Source: Acidobacteriaceae bacterium (GTDB taxonomy: Bacteria > Acidobacteriota > Terriglobia > Terriglobales > Acidobacteriaceae). Taken from it: a stretch of 12,691 bases of DNA. The position numbers and the translations under genes are program-made. Each line of letters starts with the position of its first letter. Within the stretch, counting starts at the first letter, position 1. The stretch lies in assembly GCA_003140705.1 (NCBI GenBank), contig PLKU01000097.1, forward strand, positions 4,256-16,946, written 5' to 3'. The notes under the pieces are model-generated. The model did no database searches, was not told the DNA's origin, and saw only the letters and a program-made list of their open reading frames with translations. This document shows, piece by piece, positions 1 through 7,240 of the stretch.

Positions 1-529
1 CAAGATTGTCGTAGTTGGAGACGCGCTCGGGAGAAGACTCCGAATCGTGGCAGCGGCTGCAGTATTTATCCGCGAGAATGGAACCGAGTCGCTGTTGATA
101 GCCAAGCGCCGTTTCGACGATGTCAAGGCTTACTGGCTTTGATTTGCCTGGTGTAATTGCGCTGATCTGGTATCTTCCCGCAACGGTGCCCAGAGTGACC
201 GAGGTCGTAGCCTGTCCACTGGAATCGGTGACGATCACAGCTGGGTCAAAGGCGACGCCCGTGGTGCCATGAAACTCAACCAGTGCGCCGGGAACAGCGG
301 TTCCCTGATCGTCATTCACCTGCACCACAAGCGGATCTTTCAACACAGTGCCGGTGGCGCCCACCTGGTGCCCGCCGCTCGATTCGACAATTGCGGTTCC
401 AACAGCAGTAGCTTTCAATCCAGCGGCCGATGGAGCGGGGCGCTTGCAGCCTGCCAACGCGGCGAGAGCGAGCAGCGCCCACCATCCGAATTCACGGAGC
501 GCCCTGCGTCCAGTGCTTCGCATTTTCAT
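1..529 (-). CDS. Lipoprotein with Ig-like domain and cytochrome c heme site (3' part cut off by window edge)
   Basis: The visible 176 residues start with a short charged region and a hydrophobic stretch ending in a lipobox (L25-A-G-C28), so the product is probably a lipid-anchored periplasmic or outer-membrane protein. Residues about 40-138 read as a bacterial Ig-like (Big-1/invasin-type) beta domain (pattern DDQGTAVPGALVEF, then TDSSGQATTSVTLGTVAGRY). A covalent heme-c site CSRCH follows at 157-161, and the frame stays open to the window edge, so the cytochrome domain continues outside. The ATG at 527-529 overlaps the stop of the upstream octaheme gene (ATGA), which implies translational coupling and membership in the Rieske/cytochrome b operon. 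A second in-frame ATG lies two codons on (521-523); the ribosome site is only a weak G-rich stretch. The likely role is electron acceptance from, or anchoring of, the multiheme subunit; this is inference. Confidence 0.85.
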   Translation of the reverse strand, partial: MKMRSTGRRALREFGWWALLALAALAGCKRPAPSAAGLKATAVGTAIVESSGGHQVGATGTVLKDPLVVQVNDDQGTAVPGALVEFHGTTGVAFDPAVIVTDSSGQATTSVTLGTVAGRYQISAITPGKSKPVSLDIVETALGYQQRLGSILADKYCSRCHDSESSPERVSNYDNL

Positions 530-2583
530 TTCTTCGCCCCCTGCCCGGCTGGGCCTTTCAGTGACATCAGGAATGCCGTCAGAGCGCGGGCGTCCTCATC
601 GCTCAGGTCCTGGTTCGGTTCAGTCGTGCCAGGCCGCAGCGCTTGTGGATTCCTGAGCCACGCGTAGACCCAGGCGGAAGTCAACCGCGAGCCAACCTGT
701 GTGAGCGTCGGTCCAATGTACCCCTTGTCGGTTTTGGAATCGACGATGTGGCACGACTGGCAGGCATACTTTGAATAAAACAATTGCCGCCCCCGCTCCA
801 CGGCTGCCGGTGGACTCGTGGCCGAAGGCGCAAGGTCAGCGTCGATCGACGGCGATTGATAGACGGTGAGGATGTAGTCTGTCAGTTCCTTGTTGTCACT
901 GTCGCTCAGGTTGAAGCGCGGCATGCGCCGAATGAGTGATGGTCGAAGCGTATTGGGGTTGTGCAGGAAGCTAATCAGCCATTGCCGCTGCACTGCACTT
1001 CCTTCCCATGTAAGATCGGGCGCCATGTCGCCGCCCTTGCCGTTGATCCGGTGGCAACTAGTACACGCTAATTCAGTCATCAGCTTGCCCGCCTGTCCGG
1101 CTGGTTGGTAATTCGTCTCTTGAATTGCAGCTACGCGCAGATTGTCCGGCATTGATCGGCCGCGATTTGTAAGCGCAAGCAGAGCGGTTGTCAAAGCGTC
1201 GGTCTGCGAGGCAGTCAGCGTGAACTGCGGCATTTTGACACTGACGCCGAAGGCTCGTGGCTGACGGATCTTGGCTGCGATGTAACTCGGCAGCGAGTGC
1301 TCCATGCCGGGCAGAAAGACAATCTGCGCCAGGGGCTTGCTCCCAATCGCGCTGAGCTCGGGCGCGAAGTTCTCGGGCTTCTGCACACCGTTCATTTCGT
1401 GGCATGCCGCGCATCCCAGCTCGACGATGAGCTTTCGCCCGTGCGCGATCTGCTTCGTGTTCGCCGTATCCAGATGAACGCCCGAGCCGTAGTCTGAATC
1501 CGTTTTGCTCTGCAAATACTCGGTCAGAGTCGCGATCTGTTGCGCTGTGAACCGGTAGTGAGGCATGGGTGTTGTTGCATCGTAGATACGAGGATTCTGG
1601 AGCCACGCCGTCAGCCACTCGGGCCTGACCTTGTTGCCAAGGCGAGTGAGTTCGGGACCTACATCGCCGCCCACCAAGTTACCTGCGGCATTCTGGACCG
1701 CGTGGCAAGAAGAGCAGAAGGATTCACCATAGAGACTCGGTCCTGCGGACGGATCAGCTTTTGCTGCCAGTTGAACGCTAGCCGCAGCAGTATCTCCCGC
1801 TTGCGGCGTGCTGCTGCTCACTAGGTACGCTGAAATGTCGCTTGCGTCGCCATCATTGAGCTTGTAATTGGGCATCGTCGTTGATGCCGCGTATGCCTGG
1901 GGATCCTTCAGCCAACTATAGATCCACTCGCGAGTCGTCTTGTCGGCGATATGTATAAGTGACGGGGGGCGATCCGTAGCCAGCACTTTGGTGCCGTCTG
2001 GCCGCGTGATGGCGTGGCAGTGAACGCACCCGTAGCGCGCCAGCATGGCTCTGCCAAGGTTCAGTTGGGGAGTTCCGGGCAAAGCATTCTGGTGGCATTG
2101 GCCGCAGCCGGATTCAATGTAGCGAGCAGGTAGGATCGGCTCTTCGCCAGCTCGGTCGCTGTGGTGCGCCTCCGCAACGGTCGTGGCTTGGCCCTGACCA
2201 CCATGACAAATGACGCAGCCGAATCCGTCAAGCGAGTGCGGAACAAACGGGTGCTTACGGAAGGGTTGCTGAGTCACGTCGCCAAGGCTTGCCTCATTCA
2301 ATCCCAGGTGGCACGTGGTGCAGCGGTCGACGACGTCAAGATCCGGCAGCCAAATCTGATGGATGCCCGGCTGGAATCGCCGGCGCAGGCTCACGGCATC
2401 TCCGCGATCATGGATGAGCGCCAAGTAGTGCCGCTGATAGCCGTGCCACTGGCTGAAATGTTCTTTGGCCGGTGCAATCGCAAGAGCCAACAGCAAACCG
2501 AGGCTGACAATGCCGAATGCCCGCACCGGATCGCCGAAGAGGGCCTGCCATGCAGAGGAAAGAATTTTTCTCATAAATTGCAC
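526..2583 (-). CDS. Membrane-anchored octaheme cytochrome c subunit of Rieske/cytochrome b complex
   Basis: 685 residues. A single N-terminal hydrophobic helix (about 21-39) anchors it, with the rest in the periplasm. Eight CxxCH heme sites are visible: 88-92, 123-127, 160-164, 186-190, 290-294, 391-395, 507-511 and 608-612. The first three form an N-terminal multiheme module (RFQPGIHQIWLPDL...VDRCTTCH, then FGCVICHGGQG, then ESGCGQCH). The last five sit in tandem monoheme class-I-like domains. Four of these carry a Met-Pro candidate axial ligand after the heme site (M237, M340, M451, M554); in the fifth the matching position is Glu655 (TTEPNQ). The start is GTG: a GGAGGAG at 2588-2594, inside the end of the preceding gene, has good spacing for GTG 2583 and is too far from the ATG at 2574. 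It directly abuts the cytochrome b C-terminal gene and probably replaces cytochrome c1/f as electron acceptor of the Rieske protein. Confidence 0.93.
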   Translation of the reverse strand: MQFMRKILSSAWQALFGDPVRAFGIVSLGLLLALAIAPAKEHFSQWHGYQRHYLALIHDRGDAVSLRRRFQPGIHQIWLPDLDVVDRCTTCHLGLNEASLGDVTQQPFRKHPFVPHSLDGFGCVICHGGQGQATTVAEAHHSDRAGEEPILPARYIESGCGQCHQNALPGTPQLNLGRAMLARYGCVHCHAITRPDGTKVLATDRPPSLIHIADKTTREWIYSWLKDPQAYAASTTMPNYKLNDGDASDISAYLVSSSTPQAGDTAAASVQLAAKADPSAGPSLYGESFCSSCHAVQNAAGNLVGGDVGPELTRLGNKVRPEWLTAWLQNPRIYDATTPMPHYRFTAQQIATLTEYLQSKTDSDYGSGVHLDTANTKQIAHGRKLIVELGCAACHEMNGVQKPENFAPELSAIGSKPLAQIVFLPGMEHSLPSYIAAKIRQPRAFGVSVKMPQFTLTASQTDALTTALLALTNRGRSMPDNLRVAAIQETNYQPAGQAGKLMTELACTSCHRINGKGGDMAPDLTWEGSAVQRQWLISFLHNPNTLRPSLIRRMPRFNLSDSDNKELTDYILTVYQSPSIDADLAPSATSPPAAVERGRQLFYSKYACQSCHIVDSKTDKGYIGPTLTQVGSRLTSAWVYAWLRNPQALRPGTTEPNQDLSDEDARALTAFLMSLKGPAGQGAKK

Positions 2584-3288
2584 TTAACTCCTCCATGGCA
2601 CAACCCAGGACCAACCCGGGCCGCGGAACCACGTGCCTACAGCGGTGAGCACAATGAGCTCGAAAAGAAACCAGGTCATAATCCAGTAAGCCAATGGTTT
2701 CCTGGCCAGATAGCGACGGAACCGTGAAGGCGAATCGGGCGTGCTGTTGGCGGCGACAATCATTGCTAAAGCCACAATCACGGTGGGCGGAACGGCGACG
2801 TAGACATGGAAGACCAAAAGAAAGGCCAGCATCCCGAGAGCTGCCAGATAGAACAACCGCAATCGCTTTGTCCGGTCTTTCAGAAAGAGGCCGTTGGCTT
2901 CGATGTTGATGTTGAAATACGGAATGACCACCAGGGCGATGATGAGCAGCGTAGGCACCAACACTCCCGCCACGACAGGCGGAAAGTAGTGCAACAACTC
3001 CTGCAGGCCGAGAAAGTACCACGGCGCTTTCGCAGGGTTCGGCGTGTGGGTGGGATCGGCGATGCCCTCAAGCGGAGAGTTGAGGAACAGCGAAACAAGA
3101 ACCAATGCGATGGCAAGCAGTTCGATGGCCAGGGCTGCGCGGAACAACACCGCAGGATAGGTCTGCACCTGGTCTTCCTGCGTGACACGAACCTGCGCCG
3201 AGGTGCGGCGCGTGACGAAGACAACGCGGGTGGGTGAGCGCCGCTGGTCTGAGTCGATGCTGGCGACGAAGTCCTTCGGATCGCTCAT
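2584..3288 (-). CDS. Cytochrome b C-terminal half (subunit IV-like) of Rieske/cytochrome b complex
   Basis: 234 residues, the quinol-oxidation (Qo) half of a split cytochrome b. A polar N-terminal tail of about 44 residues is followed by a hydrophobic helix (45-69), then the Qo loop [16 protein letters not shown], and then three or four more membrane helices. The end, GTWFRGPGW...PW, matches my memory of extended bacterial homologues; plant subunit IV is shorter, with three helices. The PEWY motif is APWY here (88-91), so the catalytic Glu is replaced by Pro. The start is the ATG at 3286-3288, preceded by an excellent AAAGGAGG (3293-3300); the open frame runs further upstream but only as antisense-free read-through over the cytochrome b gene. 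The start overlaps the stop of the preceding cytochrome b gene (ATGA). It sits in the membrane with the b6-like subunit and the Rieske protein, oxidising quinol. Confidence 0.93.
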   Translation of the reverse strand: MSDPKDFVASIDSDQRRSPTRVVFVTRRTSAQVRVTQEDQVQTYPAVLFRAALAIELLAIALVLVSLFLNSPLEGIADPTHTPNPAKAPWYFLGLQELLHYFPPVVAGVLVPTLLIIALVVIPYFNINIEANGLFLKDRTKRLRLFYLAALGMLAFLLVFHVYVAVPPTVIVALAMIVAANSTPDSPSRFRRYLARKPLAYWIMTWFLFELIVLTAVGTWFRGPGWSWVVPWRS

Positions 3289-4073
3289 TGAACCTCCTTT
3301 GCGTCGGGTTCGCTCTCGACGTCTGCTTGCGCTCGCGGGTCCGACTGCTGCACGTAGAGGCCGCCATCCTTGCGAATGCGCCAGAAATGGATTGCGATGA
3401 AGAGAATGGCCGCGAGCGGCAGTATTACGCAATGCAACACGTAAAAACGAAGCAGCGCATTTGCGTTTACCTGGTTGCCGCCCAGAAGCAGGAAGTGGAT
3501 CTTGCTGCCTACCAGCGGTACTGCGGATGAAAGATTAGAGCCGACGGTGATCGCCCAGTAGGCGAGTTGATCCCACGGAAGCAGGTAGCCGGTGTAGCTA
3601 AGCAAGAGAGTAATAAGCAACAGTACGATTCCGATGACCCAGTTGAACTCGCGCGGAGTTCGATACGCGCCACGATAGAAAACCTTGAACATGTGGGCAA
3701 AGACCAGGAAGACCATGAGCTGCGCCGACCAGCGGTGCAGATTCCTGAGGAAGAGTCCCGACGATACGACAAATTGCAGATCCTTCATATCCGCGTATGC
3801 CTGCGGCACGGACGGGTGATAGTAGAGCATGAGCAATATGCCGGTGATGACCAGGATCAGGAATGTTCCGAACGTCAGCGTTCCCAGGTACCACGTCGCG
3901 CTAAAACGCACCATGCGCTTGCGAACTTTGGTCGCGAACAAGTGAAGGAATATATTCTGCTGGATTGCCAGTGCGCGGTGCAGCGTGCTTTGACCCGTGC
4001 CGCTGCGGAAGACCGACCGCCACACCCGGCCCGCGCGAACTTGTTCGATGATCTGTTCGGCCTTCGTGGACAT
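3285..4073 (-). CDS. Cytochrome b6-like N-terminal half (diheme b) of Rieske/cytochrome b complex
   Basis: 262 residues from the preferred ATG at 4073. It carries the four helices of the b6 type. The heme ligand pairs are H113/H127 (13 residues between) and H214/H231-type spacing of 14 residues between in helix D (H214/H229), which is the b6 rather than the mitochondrial spacing. Other hallmarks are [27 protein letters not shown] and [10 protein letters not shown]...[11 protein letters not shown] gap-free match to chloroplast b6 around [12 protein letters not shown]...TG puts Tyr62 where b6 has the Cys that binds heme ci; the only Cys in the protein is in helix D, so covalent heme ci is not expected. 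Start choice: an ATG at 4079 overlaps the Rieske stop (ATGA), but the TAAGGA at 4081-4086 is 1 nt from it and 7 nt from the ATG at 4073. About 50 extra N-terminal residues precede helix A. Confidence 0.93.
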   Translation of the reverse strand: MSTKAEQIIEQVRAGRVWRSVFRSGTGQSTLHRALAIQQNIFLHLFATKVRKRMVRFSATWYLGTLTFGTFLILVITGILLMLYYHPSVPQAYADMKDLQFVVSSGLFLRNLHRWSAQLMVFLVFAHMFKVFYRGAYRTPREFNWVIGIVLLLITLLLSYTGYLLPWDQLAYWAITVGSNLSSAVPLVGSKIHFLLLGGNQVNANALLRFYVLHCVILPLAAILFIAIHFWRIRKDGGLYVQQSDPRAQADVESEPDAKEVQ

Positions 4074-4075
4074 GC

Positions 4076-4567
4076 TCATATCCTTAGGTACTGGAGTGAG
4101 GGGATATCGGTAGAACGGTCGACCATGAGGTCGCCTTCATCGTCCACCCAGGTCTTAAGCCATGGCAAGGGCTTGGGCGCAGGGCCTTCAATCTTTTCTC
4201 CGGTACGTGTGAATTTGCTGCCGTGGCATGGGCACGCGATGATGCCCAGGTCCTGGTTCCATGCGGTCAAGCAACCCAGGTGAGTGCACACCGCACTGAG
4301 CGCAAAGTAGCCTTCTTCAGCGCGAACCAAATAGATTCCAGAATTCACATCCATGGTCACCGAGTTCACCGCGAAGTTCTCAGGCTTACCTACGTTGACG
4401 ATCGCCGAGGGTTCGTACAGGACATTGGGCGAGAGATATTCGTAGGAGAAGACGATCGTGCCCGCGGCTGCAATGCTCAGCGATCCAAGCCCGATCTTAG
4501 TGAAGAAGGCTCTTCTATCGAGTTCTGCCGGAAGTTTGTGCGTCAATTCAAGTGTTGCGTCGGGCAT
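4076..4567 (-). CDS. Rieske [2Fe-2S] iron-sulfur protein
   Basis: 163 residues. The N-terminus carries a twin-arginine-like motif (DRRAFFTK, 17-24) and one hydrophobic helix (about 25-42), which fits a Tat-inserted, membrane-anchored Rieske protein with its cluster domain in the periplasm. Box I is CTHLGC (94-99) and box II is CPCHGSKF (112-119): C94, H96, C112 and H115 are the cluster ligands, and C99/C114 form the disulfide. The Ser of GS is kept, but the following Tyr of high-potential Rieske proteins is Phe119. A Pro-rich GPAPKPLPW follows as expected. A C-terminal tail of about 12 residues (ending SLQYLRI) extends beyond the core. Three bases separate it from the upstream flavoprotein gene; GAGG precedes the ATG. 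It shuttles electrons from quinol at cytochrome b to the multiheme cytochrome c. Confidence 0.96.
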   Translation of the reverse strand: MPDATLELTHKLPAELDRRAFFTKIGLGSLSIAAAGTIVFSYEYLSPNVLYEPSAIVNVGKPENFAVNSVTMDVNSGIYLVRAEEGYFALSAVCTHLGCLTAWNQDLGIIACPCHGSKFTRTGEKIEGPAPKPLPWLKTWVDDEGDLMVDRSTDIPSLQYLRI

Positions 4568-4570
4568 GTA

Positions 4571-6553
4571 TTACCTCTTCAGCGCGGCCGCCAGCGGCGG
4601 TCTGGAGCGCAATGGACGATCAATGGATTCGACAGAAATCAAGCCGGTTGGGTCCGCGGAAACAAGGTTGAAAGACTCCATGGTGATCGTGCCTGCTGGA
4701 CAGCGCTCCGCGCACAGTCCGCAACGGATGCATCGCGACTCATCTTTCAGCATGGCCGAACCGGCGATCACTCCAAGCTCGTCTGCCTTGATGTCGTCCA
4801 GTTCCACGCCAAGCAGACCACGGACCTCTGCGAGTTGTCCGACTGTTGATTCGTCGAAGGCGATGCGGTCGAGCGACACAAGTTCCAGGCAGTTCTCGGG
4901 GCAAACGTCAACGCACCCGCCGCAGAGAATGCATTGAGTGGCGTCCGCAGCGTTGCCTTCAAAGACGGTATTGACCCAACAGTGGAGGCAACGTTGCGCT
5001 TCGGCTACCGCGGCTTCCTCGTCGAAGCCGATCTCAACCTCAGTGACTCCGGTGCGGCGATTGAGCGGGAGCATTGGAATCGGCGGCCGCACCAGATCGA
5101 GGAGATTCAGCGGCATGCGATGGCGCTCAAGCACTTCCACTTCCACAATCGGGGCAGAGTGTTCTTTTCCGCGCAGGAACTCATCAATTCCCACCGCTGC
5201 CCGCTTGCCATCGGCGACGCTGTCAATAATGAGGCGCGGCCCAAACACGCAGTCGCCACCGGCGAAGACACCTGCGGCGGAAGTCATCAGCGTCTGAGGG
5301 TTCACGGCGATCAGCCCGCGCGGCGAGATGTCCACCCCATCTTCGGTTCCAAGAAACTGCAGATTGGGGGCCTGGCCAATGGCCATGATGATGGTGTCGC
5401 AATTGAGCCGCGTCTCGCTGTTCTCGTAGAAAGTGGGGCTGAACCGGCGGTTTGCATCGAAGACCGACTTGGTTTTCAGCACCTCTAGCGCTACGGCTCG
5501 CCCATTTTCGCCAATGATCTGCTTTGGGCCGAACCCAGGGTGGATGATGATCCCTTCTTCTTCCGCCTCTTCAATCTCCTCCAGTGCGGCAGGCATCTCC
5601 GCGCGATTTTCCAGGCACACCAAGTGCACCTCTTGCGCGCCAAGCCGTAATGCAGAGAGCGAAACGTCCATCATCTCGCGGGCAGCCACCGCATTCATGC
5701 TTCCTTGTGACGGCTCGAAGTTTTCAACACCACTAGCATGCTGGCGCAGGACCTCGCGTGCCGCGGACCTGGCCACATCCATGGCCACATTGCCTCCGCC
5801 AATGACGAGAACCTTTTTGCCGATGGTGAACCGGTAGCCCAGATTGACATTGAGCAGGAAATCGATGCCCTTGTAGACTCCGTCCAGATTCACGCCTGGA
5901 ATTGTGAGGTCGCGGCTTCGATGCGCGCCGACTGCGATCAAGACGGCATCAAACTCCCGCCGCAGATCGGCGATCGTGAAGTCGCGACCAGCCGCCTGGT
6001 TCAATTTCAGCGTGATATCGCCGGTGGCGAGAATCTCGCGAACCTGCGCTTCCACCACGTCGCGGGAAAGGCGATACTCGGGCAGGCCGAGGTAGAGCAT
6101 CCCACCTGGCACCTGCGATGCTTCAAATATGGTGACTGCGTATCCCATCAGTGCAAGATCATGGGCGGAAGAGAGTCCCACCGGCCCGGCCCCCACGACG
6201 GCAACGCGAAAAGGAAGTTTCGGCTGTGTGCGCCCGGCGTTTACATCGATGGGGTGCCGTGACTCTGGACCGTATCTCTCGGTCAGGAATCGCTTGAGCG
6301 CCCGGATTGCGATAGGTCTGTCGATCTCTCCGCGACGGCAAGCTGTCTCGCAGGGATGTGCGCAGACACGCCCGCAGATGCTGGCCATCGGATTGGGCTC
6401 GCGCGCGGTGCGATAAGCCTCTTCAAAATCGCCCTCTGCAATCAACGCAACATAGCGGCCTGCATTGGTGTGCGCGGGACAGGCCATCATGCAGGGAAAG
6501 TTGGTGTTCAGCCAATCCCGGTCAACCATTTTGTCGACATAGCGCTGCAGCAT
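4571..6553 (-). CDS. GltD-like FAD/NAD(P) oxidoreductase with N- and C-terminal [4Fe-4S] modules
   Basis: 660 residues, no signal peptide or membrane helix, so it should act on the cytoplasmic face. Domain order: an N-terminal dihydroprydimidine-dehydrogenase/GltD-type Fe-S domain (C21, C25, then C60-x3-C64-x3-C68-x3-C72); an FAD Rossmann motif GAGPVG (121-126) with PGGMLYLGLPEYRL; an NAD(P) Rossmann motif GGGN (252-255); a second FAD motif near GVFAGGDC; a CLHC pair (522, 525); and a two-cluster ferredoxin domain with C541-x2-C544-x2-C547-x3-C551 and C608-x2-C611-x2-C614-x3-C618. GltD-family proteins pass electrons between NAD(P)H, flavin and Fe-S centres. Here the gene starts a run of overlapping genes for a Rieske/cytochrome b complex, so it is probably a subunit or partner linking NAD(P) to the quinone pool; glutamate synthase small subunit is unlikely because no large subunit is nearby. 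GAGAGG lies 6 nt before the ATG. Confidence 0.9.
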   Translation of the reverse strand: MLQRYVDKMVDRDWLNTNFPCMMACPAHTNAGRYVALIAEGDFEEAYRTAREPNPMASICGRVCAHPCETACRRGEIDRPIAIRALKRFLTERYGPESRHPIDVNAGRTQPKLPFRVAVVGAGPVGLSSAHDLALMGYAVTIFEASQVPGGMLYLGLPEYRLSRDVVEAQVREILATGDITLKLNQAAGRDFTIADLRREFDAVLIAVGAHRSRDLTIPGVNLDGVYKGIDFLLNVNLGYRFTIGKKVLVIGGGNVAMDVARSAAREVLRQHASGVENFEPSQGSMNAVAAREMMDVSLSALRLGAQEVHLVCLENRAEMPAALEEIEEAEEEGIIIHPGFGPKQIIGENGRAVALEVLKTKSVFDANRRFSPTFYENSETRLNCDTIIMAIGQAPNLQFLGTEDGVDISPRGLIAVNPQTLMTSAAGVFAGGDCVFGPRLIIDSVADGKRAAVGIDEFLRGKEHSAPIVEVEVLERHRMPLNLLDLVRPPIPMLPLNRRTGVTEVEIGFDEEAAVAEAQRCLHCWVNTVFEGNAADATQCILCGGCVDVCPENCLELVSLDRIAFDESTVGQLAEVRGLLGVELDDIKADELGVIAGSAMLKDESRCIRCGLCAERCPAGTITMESFNLVSADPTGLISVESIDRPLRSRPPLAAALKR

Positions 6554-6586
6554 GGGGGACCTCTCCCATTAGGGGATGGGGAATAC

Positions 6587-6613
6587 GGGCGGCAAGAGAA
6601 GACTCCGCCGCCC
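6587..6613 (-). other. GC-rich hairpin between copper-protein and flavoprotein genes
   Basis: A 7-bp perfect inverted repeat (GGGCGGC ... GCCGCCC, 13-nt loop) fills most of the 66-bp gap between the copper-protein stop and the flavoprotein start. No T-run follows on either strand, so it is not a standard intrinsic terminator. It could partly uncouple expression of the two upstream genes from the Rieske/cytochrome b genes, or be an mRNA-stabilising or processing element. Confidence 0.4.
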
Positions 6614-6619
6614 CTAGAT

Positions 6620-7198
6620 TTACTTGCTGAGTGTGAAGTCCGCCGTGGTATCTCCGGCAACTTTCACAGGATTGGATTTGTTCTTGGCGCCTTCGTGCCA
6701 AGCGGTTACGGTGTAGGCACCGTCCGGCACGTTGTCGATCTTGAAATCGCCGGACTTGTCCGTCACAGCGAAATAGGGCGTTGGCGAAACGATTACGTAG
6801 CCTGACATCTCCGGGTGGACGTTGCAAAGCAGAGGCACGATGCCCGGGTCGTCAAATTTGAAGGACTTCCTTTGACCCTGGGGCCACGTGCCCAGGTTGT
6901 GCCCAAGCTTCTTGTTGCCGCTGATGGAGGGCCAGAACACATTATGCGCAACGCTGTCGCTGTTGAGGAATTCGACGGTTGTGCCTTGTGCGACTGCGGT
7001 GATGTGCGGCACAAACATCAGGCCCTTCTGGTCGACGGTGATATGTTGTGTGGGAGCAGGGAAGGTTTTGCCGGCGACGCCCTCAACATATACCACGGAC
7101 TCACCGCTAACTCCGGATACCTTGCCGTGAATTGTGCCGGCAAAGGCCACTGTAGCCAGTGCCGTCATAAAGATTGTCACGAGTGCGATCTTTTTCAT
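6620..7198 (-). CDS. Secreted cupredoxin (amicyanin-like type-1 copper site) with carboxypeptidase-regulatory-like tail
   Basis: 192 residues with a clear signal peptide ending near AFA20. Residues about 50-138 form a cupredoxin domain: the upstream ligand is in SVAHNVFWP (H85) and the ligand loop is C125-N-V-H128-P-E-M131, the same C-x2-H-x2-M spacing as in amicyanin. Residues about 139-192 (PYFAVTDKSGDFKIDNVPDGAYTVTAWHEG) look like a carboxypeptidase-regulatory-like beta domain. A strong GAGGAG precedes the ATG. It lies 42 bp downstream of the cytochrome-porin gene and 66 bp upstream of the flavoprotein gene on the same strand. A periplasmic electron shuttle between the porin-cytochrome and the multiheme cytochrome or oxidases is plausible but inferred. 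An alternative is a copper-binding or sensory protein without an electron-transfer role. Confidence 0.88.
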   Translation of the reverse strand: MKKIALVTIFMTALATVAFAGTIHGKVSGVSGESVVYVEGVAGKTFPAPTQHITVDQKGLMFVPHITAVAQGTTVEFLNSDSVAHNVFWPSISGNKKLGHNLGTWPQGQRKSFKFDDPGIVPLLCNVHPEMSGYVIVSPTPYFAVTDKSGDFKIDNVPDGAYTVTAWHEGAKNKSNPVKVAGDTTADFTLSK

Positions 7199-7240
7199 TT
7201 GTTCTCCTCTTTGAAGAAAATGTGAGTCCTGTGTGCCGCG

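Noticed and set aside
2161..2727. 188-codon plus-strand frame opposite the octaheme gene
   Set aside because: The minus-strand reading has eight heme motifs and coupled neighbours; this frame shows no domain.
3289..3432. Upstream extension of the cytochrome b C-terminal gene to 3432
   Set aside because: It would overlap the cytochrome b6-like gene by about 150 bp, whereas the ATG at 3288 has a near-ideal AAAGGAGG and an ATGA overlap.
3567..4283. Long plus-strand frame (238 codons) opposite cytochrome b and Rieske
   Set aside because: Charged, low-complexity translation mirroring the membrane-helix codons of the opposite strand; a typical shadow of a real gene.
4571..6553. Glutamate synthase small subunit (gltD)
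   Set aside because: The fold is GltD-like, but there is no large subunit, and the extra C-terminal ferredoxin domain and Rieske/b context fit a respiratory role better.
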